The position numbers and the translations under genes were made by a program. DNA of 63,631 nt from CAZBDU01 sp964490725 (GTDB lineage: Bacteria; Spirochaetota; Spirochaetia; SZUA-6; DRHE01): contig CAZBDU010000022.1 in NCBI GenBank assembly GCA_964490725.1, forward strand, positions 1 to 63,631, in the 5' to 3' direction. The number at the start of each line of letters is the position of its first letter. The stretch's first letter is position 1. Positions 43,751 to 52,126 of this stretch are shown piece by piece. The notes below the pieces were generated by a model. The model was given only the letters and a program-made list of their open reading frames with translations. It was not told where the DNA came from and did no database searches.

Positions 43751-45302
43751 CGCCGCGCTCCTGGAGCAGCGCGTCGTAGCCGGCCACAGGAGCGCTCTGG
43801 ACGTTGTAGCCGCTCAAGGCCGCCGGCACGGGTATGCGATCGGGTACGGCAGCGAGCGGCGGCGGTGAGGGGCGCCGTTCAAGCACAGCCAGCAAGGCCT
43901 CCCGCATAGCCTGCTCACCGTGCCGGCAGATCGCTCCGATCAGCCTGGCCAGCACCCGCCCAGCCTCACGCTGGCCGTAGCGGGCGCTGAGAAGCTCCGA
44001 CAGCTTTCCATACGGCTCACCGAGCTGCGGCAGGAGCTCGGGGGCGACCTGACGCACCGCCTGGGGCTTCTTCGCCAGCTGGGTGAAGTAATGGCGGTAC
44101 TGCACCCGCCGGGCTCCCCGCGCTACCTTGCACACCGTGATGCTCTCTCCCCGGCACTCCAGCCGGATGTCACAGACCCCCACGTAGGCCATCGCCTGCA
44201 GGCTGTGCCAGTGACTGGGAACCGAGTAGTCGGCTCCCTCCACACGCCCCAGGGCCTGGCGGCTGACCACCACAGGCTCCACCCGTCGCGCCTCGAACGG
44301 CCGCTGGGGAAGGGGCCGCAGATGCGGCTTCTCCTCCGCGAAACGCGTCGCCACGGTGCGTCCCTGTCGATCCCGCCGCCGCTCGGTCGACTCGTCGATC
44401 TGCCTCAACAGCCCCTGCGCGATCTCCTCCAGGCTCCTTCCCGAGGGAATCGGCGTCAGGTGCTGCAGCCGCAGCGTCTTGCCGCGGGCCTCAACACCTC
44501 CCTTATCGTGTCCCTCACGCGGGCGGGCGAAGCACGGCTCGAACAGGTAGTGGCTGGCCAACGCCAGAAACCGATGGGTCAGCTCCCGCTCGCCGCTTAC
44601 ACCCAGCCGCCTCTTCACCGCTTCGGTCAGATTATCGTAGATCCCCCGAGCCGCAACCCCTCCAAAGTGGGCGAAAGCCCGTACGTGGCCGTCGAGAAAC
44701 GCGATCTGGTTACACCGCTCGTACAGCCACACGAAGTCCCGCCCCGAGTACATCGGCCGCATCACAAACTTCCACGCCTTCTGCCTGCAGCCCACGATTT
44801 CAACCTTGACATCCGGATCGGCCCATCGGAACAGAGTCACTTCCACTGACCTGCCATGAACAGATAGTTCAGTTGTCTTCATATGACTGCCTCTCGCCGC
44901 GGGCCTTCCCATCTCGTGGTTCGGAGCCTCTCGGGCTGCCCAGTTAGAGACCGTCTCTATGAATGCAGAGCTGACTCGCTGGTCCTTCAGCACGCCCGTA
45001 TTGAACGAGAGTTCATAGCGTCCGTTGGCTGATATACTCGCGGCGAGTCTGTTTCTCAGCTCCCCAAGCAGCTTGGATATCTTGTGATCTTCAGCTATCT
45101 GTCCTTGGTAACTCTCTATCGTGGTATGTTGAACAACATATTCTCTGACATTCGCCCGATACAGCGCCTCTATGGGGTTCGGAGGCGGCGGCTTTTCGTC
45201 CTCGGGATACCAAGGAGGCCCCGTCAGGATCTCACCGTGCCGTTGAGCATACAATTCTGCAACCCAATCGCATATTCTTCTCTCGTGTTCTGTGTTGGGC
45301 AT
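43743..45302 (-). CDS. Fused frame: unknown protein N-terminus joined to IS21 transposase IstA
   Basis: A 519-codon frame of two parts. Residues 1 to about 167 belong to an unrecognised protein (MPNTEHERRICDWVAELYAQ, then ANVREYVVQHTTIES, ending SVEVTLFRWADP). From about residue 165 it is IstA of IS21-family elements: CRQKAWKFVMRPMYSGRDFVW, FAHFGGVAARGIYDNLTEAVK (second catalytic Asp) and PREGHDKGGVEARGK (catalytic Glu). The IstA helix-turn-helix and the first catalytic Asp are missing, so transposition activity is not expected. The junction is near 44800, where IS21 debris joined a resident gene in frame. Confidence 0.78.
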   Translation of the reverse strand: MPNTEHERRICDWVAELYAQRHGEILTGPPWYPEDEKPPPPNPIEALYRANVREYVVQHTTIESYQGQIAEDHKISKLLGELRNRLAASISANGRYELSFNTGVLKDQRVSSAFIETVSNWAAREAPNHEMGRPAARGSHMKTTELSVHGRSVEVTLFRWADPDVKVEIVGCRQKAWKFVMRPMYSGRDFVWLYERCNQIAFLDGHVRAFAHFGGVAARGIYDNLTEAVKRRLGVSGERELTHRFLALASHYLFEPCFARPREGHDKGGVEARGKTLRLQHLTPIPSGRSLEEIAQGLLRQIDESTERRRDRQGRTVATRFAEEKPHLRPLPQRPFEARRVEPVVVSRQALGRVEGADYSVPSHWHSLQAMAYVGVCDIRLECRGESITVCKVARGARRVQYRHYFTQLAKKPQAVRQVAPELLPQLGEPYGKLSELLSARYGQREAGRVLARLIGAICRHGEQAMREALLAVLERRPSPPPLAAVPDRIPVPAALSGYNVQSAPVAGYDALLQERGDE

Positions 45303-45308
45303 GCGTCT

Positions 45309-45400
45309 CTATCCGAGGAAATCCAGCCACACACGTTCGGCCGAATAATCCGGATCTATCTGTACAATCAGTAGCGTGTCTTCGCCAGCCACTACAAGAA
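45309..45400 (-). pseudogene. C-terminal tail of an unknown gene upstream of the fused frame
   Basis: A minus-strand frame ends GVPAVLVVAGEDTLLIVQID then PDYSAERVWLDFLG and a TAG at 45311-45309, 6 bases before the ATG at 45302. The regular alternation of hydrophobic and acidic residues and the close spacing suggest the end of a real gene coupled to the unknown N-terminal gene. I cannot follow it beyond about 45400. Confidence 0.35.
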
Positions 45401-45964
45401 CCGCCGGGACGCCGGCACCCACAGAGCCGCGAGAACCCCCTCGGGAACATGGCCGCGAGGTACTCCACCGTTCTCCTCATCCGGCTGATGGTGGCACTTC
45501 GTAGTGCGCTGCGGAACTGCAGACAACATGACACCTGCCGGGGGGGGCCAAGACGACAAGCAGAGTCAGATCAGAATGGTATTTCGATTGGGGAAGCTGA
45601 ATTGCATTCCTTTCCTCCGTGCATTGAGATCGAGAGCGCCCGGGAATTACTGCGACCGATGCACGGCACCTCTCCTCGTGGGCAGGGATTTGTCCGGGCA
45701 GTGCCGAGAGGGCCGGAAAGAGAAAGAACGGTAAGTCGATTGAGGGCAACAAGTGGCTCAGAACGATTCTGGCTCACTTTGGGCATAACTGGAGATGCCA
45801 ATTCCTTATGTGGTAAGTAGGATGATCTGGGCTGAAGCGAGTTTGTAGTACCAAGAAAGTAGGAGGTCAATTCTGGCCATGGTCTCGAAAGCGAGATCGG
45901 AGATATTCACCGTTTCCCCTCCGCCGTGCACTTGGCCTCCTACTGCGCTACGACTCCTACCGTT
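45401..45964. other. Unassigned debris between IS21 and IS66 remnants
   Basis: No supported gene. Around 45750-45790 GGCTCAGAACGATTC is followed by TGGCTCACTTTGG, a near-repeat of the type found at IS21 family ends, but no full terminal repeat could be delimited. Confidence 0.3.
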
Positions 45965-46003
45965 CATGCCAGCGCCACTCTGTACAGCCTGATCGAGACC
46001 GCG
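45965..46003 (+). pseudogene. IS66 transposase remnant, left part
   Basis: The codons read HASATLYSLIETA, matching a stretch close to the C-terminus of IS66-family TnpC transposases. The reading is cut at 46003 by the tyrosine-recombinase element and resumes at 48012 (TAKANGLEPYRYLR). Upstream of about 45960 no IS66 similarity is seen, so this was already a fragment. Confidence 0.65.
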
Positions 46004-46028
46004 CTATGCCGCGTGCGGCATAGCGCGG
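45999..46028. repeat. Perfect 14-bp palindrome at the left end of the recombinase element
   Basis: CCGCGCTATGCCGC (45999-46012), 2-base spacer GT, GCGGCATAGCGCGG (46015-46028). It contains the CTATGCCG/CGGCATAG word that recurs across both ends of the element and could be a recombinase binding site or hairpin. Confidence 0.75.
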
Positions 46029-46153
46029 TTTATGCCGAGCCGCCGACTATGCCGAACATACTCGGCTTGACGTTGTGCGAGGACGATTTGCAGGCTTGAG
46101 GCTCGGCATAGTCTACTGTTCTCTCCAGATACCCCCAAGTGGAAGGAGAGAAC

Positions 46154-47395
46154 ATGAGCACGCAGGCGTACTTCACCAATCCCAAGATGCTTCGGCGTCT
46201 TCACGAAGGCGCGTTGGGCGCCCACATCGACCTCTTCGCTGCACGGCTTCTCGAGGAGGGCCACTGCTGGCAGAGCGCATGGCGAAACCTTCGTATCGTC
46301 TCTGATCTCAGTCGCTGGCTTGAACGCAAAGGACTCGGTGTCACGGATCTCAACGAGGAGGTGATTGAGCAGTATAGACGGTTCCGGCTCCGATATGGTC
46401 ACCCCTACCTGGGCGATCGAGCGGCCCTCCTCAGGCTCCTTGCGGTCCTTCGTGGTGCCGGGGCCGTTGCTCCCGTGCCCGTCCGGAGCTTGGGACCGCT
46501 CGAGCAAGTAGAGGATGAGTTCGAGCGGCACCTGACCCAGAACCGCGGGCTTGCGCGCGTTTCGGTGATCCGTCACAGACCCCTCGTTCGGCAGTTCCTC
46601 GAGGAGCGGTGTGCGGCGGGACGGCAGTCGTTTCCGCTTCTTACAGCGTCCGACATCACGAGATTCGTTGAACGCCATGCCCAGGAGCACAGCTGTCGAT
46701 CCGCCCAGATGATGTGTTGGTCCCTTCGAGCCTTTCCGCGGTATCTACAGTACCGCGGCGAAATCTCTGCCAATCTGGCAGCGAGCGTGCCCTCCTTCAG
46801 GAGATGGAACCTTGCGCCGCTTCCCTCCTATGTCCAGCCCCGAGAGGTCCAGCAGATCCTATCCACCTGTGACCGCCGCACTCCGATGGGCCGGCGCGAC
46901 TATGCGATCCTACTGCTGCTCGCTCGGATCGGACTTCGAGCCAATGAAGTGCGCCTCCTGACCCTGGACGACCTTGATTGGGAGTCGGGACAGCTGACGG
47001 TTCAGGGCAAAGGCAGACGGGAAGCCTCCATGCCGTTACCCGAGGAAGTAGGAGCTGCCGTTGCAGATTACCTGCAACATGGTCGGCCGCGATCAGAGAG
47101 CCGCCGATTGTTTCTGCGCGATCTGGCTCCACACCGAGGCTTCGCCGCGGCGACGGCCATCACGGCCGTGGCGAAGCGGGCGATCAGCCGGGCCAATATT
47201 GGCGAGGTCGCACACAAGGGCGCGCATTTGCTGCGCCACAGCTTGGCGACCCAGCTGCTGGCGGCGAGAGCGTCGTTGACAGAAATAGGGCAGGTTCTCC
47301 GCCACCGAAGGCACGATACCACACGGCTCTATGCCAAAGCGGACATCGGGTCCCTCCGTAGCCTTGGCCTCCCCTGGCCGGGAGGTACTCGATGA
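46154..47395 (+). CDS. Tyrosine recombinase/integrase 1 of the element
   Basis: A 413-residue integrase from ATG 46154, preceded by GGAAGGAGAG (46141-46150). An N-terminal SAM-like DNA-binding region spans about 1-200, then the catalytic domain: Arg in GLRANEVRLL, Lys in VQGKGRREASMPL, H-x-x-R in HLLRHSLATQLL, the second His in VLRHRRHDTT and the nucleophile Tyr in TRLYAKADI. All catalytic residues are present, so it may be active. Its TGA overlaps the start of the next recombinase by 4 bases (ATGA). Confidence 0.9.
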   Translation: MSTQAYFTNPKMLRRLHEGALGAHIDLFAARLLEEGHCWQSAWRNLRIVSDLSRWLERKGLGVTDLNEEVIEQYRRFRLRYGHPYLGDRAALLRLLAVLRGAGAVAPVPVRSLGPLEQVEDEFERHLTQNRGLARVSVIRHRPLVRQFLEERCAAGRQSFPLLTASDITRFVERHAQEHSCRSAQMMCWSLRAFPRYLQYRGEISANLAASVPSFRRWNLAPLPSYVQPREVQQILSTCDRRTPMGRRDYAILLLLARIGLRANEVRLLTLDDLDWESGQLTVQGKGRREASMPLPEEVGAAVADYLQHGRPRSESRRLFLRDLAPHRGFAAATAITAVAKRAISRANIGEVAHKGAHLLRHSLATQLLAARASLTEIGQVLRHRRHDTTRLYAKADIGSLRSLGLPWPGGTR

Positions 47396-47896
47396 ACAGC
47401 CTTCGCTCAGCCCTTGGTGCCTATGTGGAGATGCGTCGCGGCCTAGGCTACAAGTTCCGTCACCAGGAGAAGCGCCTCACAGACTTCGTCCGGTTCATGG
47501 AGGAACGCAGGGCTACCGTCGTTACGAGCAAACTTGCCTTGGAGTGGGCGACACAACCGCAGGACAGACATCCCACCTGGACGTTACGGCTCACCGACGT
47601 ACGTGGTTTTGCCCGCCACCTTTGCAGCACCGAGCCACGAACGGAGGTGCCGCCGCTCGGGTTGCTTCCTGGTCTGTCGGCACACCGCCGCCATGGAACT
47701 CCTGAGCGCGGGAGTCGATTCCTCTATCATCGCCCTGTGGCTCGGACACGAATCCGTTGAGACCACCCAGATCTACCTGGACGCCCACCTTGCTCTCAGA
47801 GAGGCCGCGCTGGCGAAAGTGGCCCCTCTGAAAGGACACGTGTCGAGTCGGTACCGCCCTCCCGACAAACTTCTTGCGTTCCTCAACGCCCTGTGA
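47392..47896 (+). pseudogene. Tyrosine recombinase 2, internally deleted and frameshifted
   Basis: The ATG at 47392 begins a normal recombinase N-terminus (LGAYVEMRRGLGYKFRHQEKRL to DVRGFARHL). After about 47650 the frame runs into TEVPPLGLLPG and out-of-frame sequence. The C-terminal part continues in another frame as RHTAAMELLSAGVDSSIIAL, WLGHESVETTQIYLDAH (His and nucleophile Tyr) to the TGA at 47896. The middle with the first Arg and Lys is missing, a loss of roughly 130-150 residues. It cannot encode an active recombinase. Confidence 0.8.
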
Positions 47897-48011
47897 CGAG
47901 CTGAACTATGCCGAGCACGATCGGCCAAAGTGACCACCCGGGCAGCCGCACCCTTGGCCCAACGATCGCGCAGCCAGCAGACCGCTCGGCATAGTTGGCC
48001 ACTCGGCATAG

Positions 48012-48155
48012 ACGGCGAAGGCGAATGGTCTGGAACCCTACCGATACCTGCGGTACCTCTTCACGAAGCTGCCGCTCGTCCAAACCCATGAGGACTACCG
48101 GCGCCTGACGCCGCCTTTTCTCGACCTTGCCGATTTCGAGAAGTTGTCGATCTGA
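48012..48155 (+). pseudogene. IS66 transposase remnant, C-terminal part
   Basis: Codons read TAKANGLEPYRYLRYLF, then TKLPLVQTHEDYRRL and a TGA at 48153, the typical C-terminus of IS66-family transposases. It continues the reading interrupted at 46003. Only about 48 codons remain. Confidence 0.75.
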
Positions 48156-48254
48156 AACCCCCGCCAGGCCCGGGGTGTGGTTGTATTATCGCTTACTCTG
48201 AGCCGTGCTTTGTTGGTCTTTGGTCTGAGCAAGAACACTGGAAGCAACGGCGCT

Positions 48255-49715
48255 TCAAGCATCGCCATCCGTGACAAGCGTGGCCTGAATCCCTAGCAGG
48301 TCGGCTATACTCTTGATAGTACGTCCGCGATGCCCAACGCCCAGAGCAAAGTGGTGTGTGGGGCCTTGTGCGACCCACTTCTTGAGAAACGTCTTGACGT
48401 CAGGTTTGAACAACCCGTGAGTGTTGGTGTTTCCGGTCGGTGGAATGGGACCGTGCAGAGATTCTCCTTCAGCTATGACGAATTTGAACTTGCCCTCGTG
48501 TGTGCTCGAAATGGAAAGCATTGTGATGGGCCCTTCTTTGATACTGAACTCCACGCTGGCGCCCATGCCGGGCTTGCCATGATACTTCACTAGACTTCGG
48601 AGGACCGGTTTGCGGTCAGCTATGTTCAAGTGATGCGGACCATCATGACCCACCAGCACAGATCCCCGGGGGAAATCGATTGGATGGAACTCGGCGAAAC
48701 TCCCGCCCATCTCTAATCGATCCATTATCATCATAGCGATACACGTCTTTATGTCGTACTCACCGCACATAGGGAACCCCGCCGATGTGAGCAAGGAATT
48801 CCCTACGACAAGATTTGTTACGAGCGTTCTCATCGCTGAGTCCTCCTCGGCTTCGTAATAGTAGGCCAAGCCTTGGATATCGGCTTCTGAAATGAACCTG
48901 TCAAGGGCGACAGCTCCGCGTGCTGCAGTTGTGAGGTCCTCTTGTGTCAGCTTGCGGGTAATGGGATCCGATACGGGATCCGGCGTGTCGAAGAACTCTA
49001 GAATCCTGCCCTCCATCGCCTGGATTGCGCTGGCCTCGGCCTTGCGGTAGTGCCGCATTAGATCGTCCGGCTCTGTCTGGACTACATGGCAGCCAAAAGT
49101 CCCCGTCACCGCTGTAGGATCCGTGTGCATGTCAAGCATCGCTTCCAGCACATGGCCCATCAGACCGATTCGCGATCGTCTGAGATCATGTAAAACCCTA
49201 GCGACTTGGCACCACGTGTGTATTTCTCGGTCTGCACCTGCATCACCGTCGAGCACCCCAATCACTACAGGAGGCGAGGGTTTGCCAAGACGTACTGCAA
49301 CCCCGCTGAACTCGGGCAGAGCGCAGATATCGTCGTTGCAGAGCTGGATGTACGTCGATGCGTTGGAGTAATCCATCGCCCGAAGAGGCTGAAGTGCAAC
49401 GAGAACCATCGGCACGGAAAGCTGGGCTGCTATCAAGCCAAATGCAGAGGATGTGGCATACGTAAGCATGTCGATCAACAGAAGGTCGATGTCGGCCGCC
49501 TTGATCGCAGGAAGCAGCTTCTGGGCTGATCTCGCATTGTCTGCGATTCCGAAGTTGGTTACGCTCACTCCATTTTCCGAGACCTTCCTCTGAAAGAGGT
49601 TCAGCTTACGTGTCAACTCGTCGTGCAACCCATCGAACTGAGTCCAGTACCTATCGTGTCCAACGCCTAGTATTCCCACTCTGGCGCTGAGCGGCCTGAT
49701 TCTCTCAATCCGCAT
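48255..49715 (-). CDS. L-arabinose/fucose isomerase-family protein (second of three)
   Basis: A 486-residue protein of the arabinose isomerase-like family. Features include GILGVGHDRYWTQFDGLHDEL at the N-terminus, LLLIDMLTYATSS, GLMGHVLEAMLDMH, MCGEYDIKTCIAMMIMDRL (metal-site Glu region), VLVGHDGPHHLNIAD and QGPTHHFALGVGH (His pair). The extended N-terminus and His pair are typical of AraA relatives. AT-richer than the genes outside the island. Its start overlaps the end of the fused regulator gene by 11 bases, so the two are cotranscribed. Substrate is uncertain. Confidence 0.82.
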   Translation of the reverse strand: MRIERIRPLSARVGILGVGHDRYWTQFDGLHDELTRKLNLFQRKVSENGVSVTNFGIADNARSAQKLLPAIKAADIDLLLIDMLTYATSSAFGLIAAQLSVPMVLVALQPLRAMDYSNASTYIQLCNDDICALPEFSGVAVRLGKPSPPVVIGVLDGDAGADREIHTWCQVARVLHDLRRSRIGLMGHVLEAMLDMHTDPTAVTGTFGCHVVQTEPDDLMRHYRKAEASAIQAMEGRILEFFDTPDPVSDPITRKLTQEDLTTAARGAVALDRFISEADIQGLAYYYEAEEDSAMRTLVTNLVVGNSLLTSAGFPMCGEYDIKTCIAMMIMDRLEMGGSFAEFHPIDFPRGSVLVGHDGPHHLNIADRKPVLRSLVKYHGKPGMGASVEFSIKEGPITMLSISSTHEGKFKFVIAEGESLHGPIPPTGNTNTHGLFKPDVKTFLKKWVAQGPTHHFALGVGHRGRTIKSIADLLGIQATLVTDGDA

Positions 49716-51657
49716 TGAGCTTTCCCCATTGCACAGCAGCTCCGCTGCTGTGCAGGGCTCTGTGGGAAGGTCGGCCGATCGCTTGGCGTCCTATCCATTT
49801 GTGCTCGATGTAGTTGTCTTGACTTACCGGTTTCCTCGCTAGCAACTGCTCTGCCAACTCCATGATTCTCTCGCCGTACCGTTCCGGAAAGAATGCCACA
49901 GACCCGATGAGAGGACTATCGTCCCGCAGCAGTTCCTGCGCGATTCGGGGCGTAACGTTCTGCCCGGCGACAAGAATGGTCTTTCGGTTTTCTTCGGCGT
50001 CTACTGCTCTTAGTACTCCCTCGGTTACGTTGCTGTTGATGGAGAAGATAAGGGTCCGCCCTCCAGGCGGCAGCTTCCTAAACAGCTCGGAAAGTCCATC
50101 TGCAACGACATCGGGGTCATTTCCGCTTTCCACATGAATGATCTTCTCCTTTTCAAACGCTACCCTGCTCAGAAAAGCTTCGAGCATTCCGGTGATTCTA
50201 TTCTCGGGAAGCGGGCCAGCGGCACTGTCCATAACTGCTATGAGATTGTCCACAGAGCCGCCCCATCGAGATTGCACCTCGTCGGCCGCGGCGGTGCCGC
50301 CAAGAATACCAGCATGATAGTTATTCGCCCCAAAGTAGACTGCACCTGGAATTGGGATGTCCACCGCGATTACCGGGATTTTGAAGTGGGACAACTTCTC
50401 TCCTATTAAGCTGGCCAGACTGTAATCATGCTGGTATTCGATTACCAGATCGACTTTGTTCTGGACGAAGGTGTCGATGTTGGCGAGGGTGGTATGTCGG
50501 TCCAGCTTATTGTCTGCTACGATTAGTTCGATATTGGTATGTTTTCCAGCAGCGGCCTCAATACCGTGGCGGACAAGCTGAGAAAACTCTGACCTGCCGT
50601 GCAACGCCGCGAATCCAACGATGTACTGTTTGCTGAAGGGGCTCTTGATGACGTGGCTTTCTCCACAGAGGACGACTTGTAGGTCTTCTGGAAAGAGAAC
50701 GGATGCCGCTTCCATGCTGAGCCCATCGTCGATGCAGATTTCCACTTCGCGCCTGCAGTTTGGGTCCAGGGACCAGGAATACTTGCCATTCCGACCTGCA
50801 TTCCGTGACTCAAGCAGCAAGTACACCGACTGGGAAATACCTGTTATGATAGAGAGCATCTCGGCTTGCCCGGGACTGTCAGCAAAGAATCCTCGCTCGT
50901 GGCTGTACGCGTGCAGGCCTATCATTGCCTTCCCAATAAGAAACCGATCTCCTATGCTCCTCAGGAACAAGGTGTCTGGGGCTACTGCGTCGCCCTGTAC
51001 GCCACCTGGGAGCATGAAGATTGTGCCTCCGTAGTGTCTCTGTGACAGAATGAGGGCTACTCTCATGCTGTTCGTGATGACGTCTGCTTGCACAGCGATG
51101 GGCAAGTTGGCCGCGATGTAGACAGAGAAGATGCTATCATCTAGAAACGCTAGGTCACCCCGCTCTATCAATGCGATCGCGCGATCTCCTATCTTGCGAA
51201 CCGACAAGGGAAAGGGAAGCTGTGTTAGGGCCACGAGTAGCTGGTCTGACGTTGGTGCTCGATTTGCACTTGCCCCCCCATGCCGGCGCCGGACCCGTCC
51301 ATCGGCCGCAAGTATGGAAAGATCCGCACGAATGGTTGTTGCCGACACTCCAAGAAGAGCTGCTAGGCCTTGAGTAGTGAACGACCCTCGGTCAGCAACA
51401 AGTCTCGCTATTGCGTTCCGACGCCTCTCTATTGACGATTGGTCGTTTCTTGCGAAGCTTGTTACCTGGCCTTGCTCGTGGATGACGAACGTGCGATTGC
51501 GCTCCTCTCCAATCAAGCCCGACTGCTGAAGGAAGATTAGGTCGCGCCTAACAGTTTCTCGCGACGCGCCCACGATTTTCGCAATTTCGGAATTGGAGGC
51601 CATACGAGTGGAACTGAGTACACCAAGGATTTGTTCGCGCCGAGTGTGAATGCTCAT
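49705..51657 (-). CDS. Unusual regulator: two DeoR-type HTH domains, DeoRC sensor and a periplasmic-binding-like domain
   Basis: A 650-residue protein from ATG 51657. Residues about 5-55 are one DeoR helix-turn-helix (NSEIAKIVGASRETVRRDLIFL); about 78-130 a second one (TTQGLAALLGVSATTIRADLSIL ending RRRHGGA). About 145-300 resemble the DeoRC sugar-phosphate sensor (FLDDSIFSVYIAANL, FMLPGGVQG). About 335-620 is a type I periplasmic-binding/LacI-like domain (YIVGFAALHGRSEF, ELIVADNK, VDLVIEYQHD, IPVIAVDIP). No signal peptide is seen. The combination suggests a dual-ligand regulator of the divergent ABC operon and the isomerase gene it overlaps. Confidence 0.82.
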   Translation of the reverse strand: MSIHTRREQILGVLSSTRMASNSEIAKIVGASRETVRRDLIFLQQSGLIGEERNRTFVIHEQGQVTSFARNDQSSIERRRNAIARLVADRGSFTTQGLAALLGVSATTIRADLSILAADGRVRRRHGGASANRAPTSDQLLVALTQLPFPLSVRKIGDRAIALIERGDLAFLDDSIFSVYIAANLPIAVQADVITNSMRVALILSQRHYGGTIFMLPGGVQGDAVAPDTLFLRSIGDRFLIGKAMIGLHAYSHERGFFADSPGQAEMLSIITGISQSVYLLLESRNAGRNGKYSWSLDPNCRREVEICIDDGLSMEAASVLFPEDLQVVLCGESHVIKSPFSKQYIVGFAALHGRSEFSQLVRHGIEAAAGKHTNIELIVADNKLDRHTTLANIDTFVQNKVDLVIEYQHDYSLASLIGEKLSHFKIPVIAVDIPIPGAVYFGANNYHAGILGGTAAADEVQSRWGGSVDNLIAVMDSAAGPLPENRITGMLEAFLSRVAFEKEKIIHVESGNDPDVVADGLSELFRKLPPGGRTLIFSINSNVTEGVLRAVDAEENRKTILVAGQNVTPRIAQELLRDDSPLIGSVAFFPERYGERIMELAEQLLARKPVSQDNYIEHKWIGRQAIGRPSHRALHSSGAAVQWGKLNAD

Positions 51658-51853
51658 TGCGGCAAAATTGTATATCAAGTCGGCTCAGATTGTAAAGACC
51701 CAGGCAGAAACGACGCCAATTTGTGCAGAATAGTGTCCTTCTGCACACCTCTACAGGCGCATACATGGTGTGTGGAAGATAAATAACTATATCATTGTAA
51801 GTTAACTCCAGTAATACGATTCTTCATATGTGCAATTTTGACAACCAGCGGTC

Positions 51854-51880
51854 TTGACTTATCGATGAGAGTGTGATAAA
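51854..51880 (+). promoter_or_regulatory. Putative promoter of the MalEFG-type ABC operon
   Basis: TTGACT (51854-51859), 15-base spacer and GATAAA (51875-51880) preceded by TG, about 250 bases before the binding-protein start. It lies in the 469-base AT-rich region between the divergent regulator and ABC operon, where operators for that regulator are expected. The match is only fair. Confidence 0.35.
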
Positions 51881-52126
51881 GTGCGATCCGTCTCCTCAGG
51901 CGCACCAGTGACAAATCTGGTCTGGCCGTGCTGACGAGATCACAAAGCACAGCTCGCGGTCGAAACCGCATGGCTCGCTTATCGGTCGCTCCCGGGAAAG
52001 AAGGCGGTCAGCATAACTGCAGATCCACCGATAGGCCGTGCCAACAAGATAGGGGGTGATGAGAATGAAAGAGTAGAACGTCTACCGTGTAAGAATAGCC
52101 AGGGTATGGAGAACCAGGAGGAAATC

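Larger units (their letters stand above)
46004..48011 (+). mobile_element. About 2-kb element with two tyrosine recombinases inserted in an IS66 gene
   Basis: The element runs from CTATGCCG (46004) to CGGCATAG (ending 48011). The flanking codons join as ...LIETA / (TA)KANGLEPY... of an IS66 transposase, which fixes its borders; ACCGCG on the left and ACGGCG on the right may be a mutated target duplication. The word ACTATGCCGA or its complement recurs at 46046, 46103, 47905, 47986 and (less one base) 48003. Cargo is two overlapping recombinase genes only, the second one broken. It resembles recombinase-only elements such as RIT, but RIT has three recombinases. Confidence 0.7.

Noticed and set aside
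45401..45964. Short frames of 75-125 codons on both strands.
   Set aside because: No family, no ribosome binding site, mutually overlapping; most likely insertion-sequence debris.
46004..48011. Calling the element a RIT element or Tn554-like transposon.
   Set aside because: RIT carries three recombinases and Tn554 a different three-gene set; only two are present here and one is broken.
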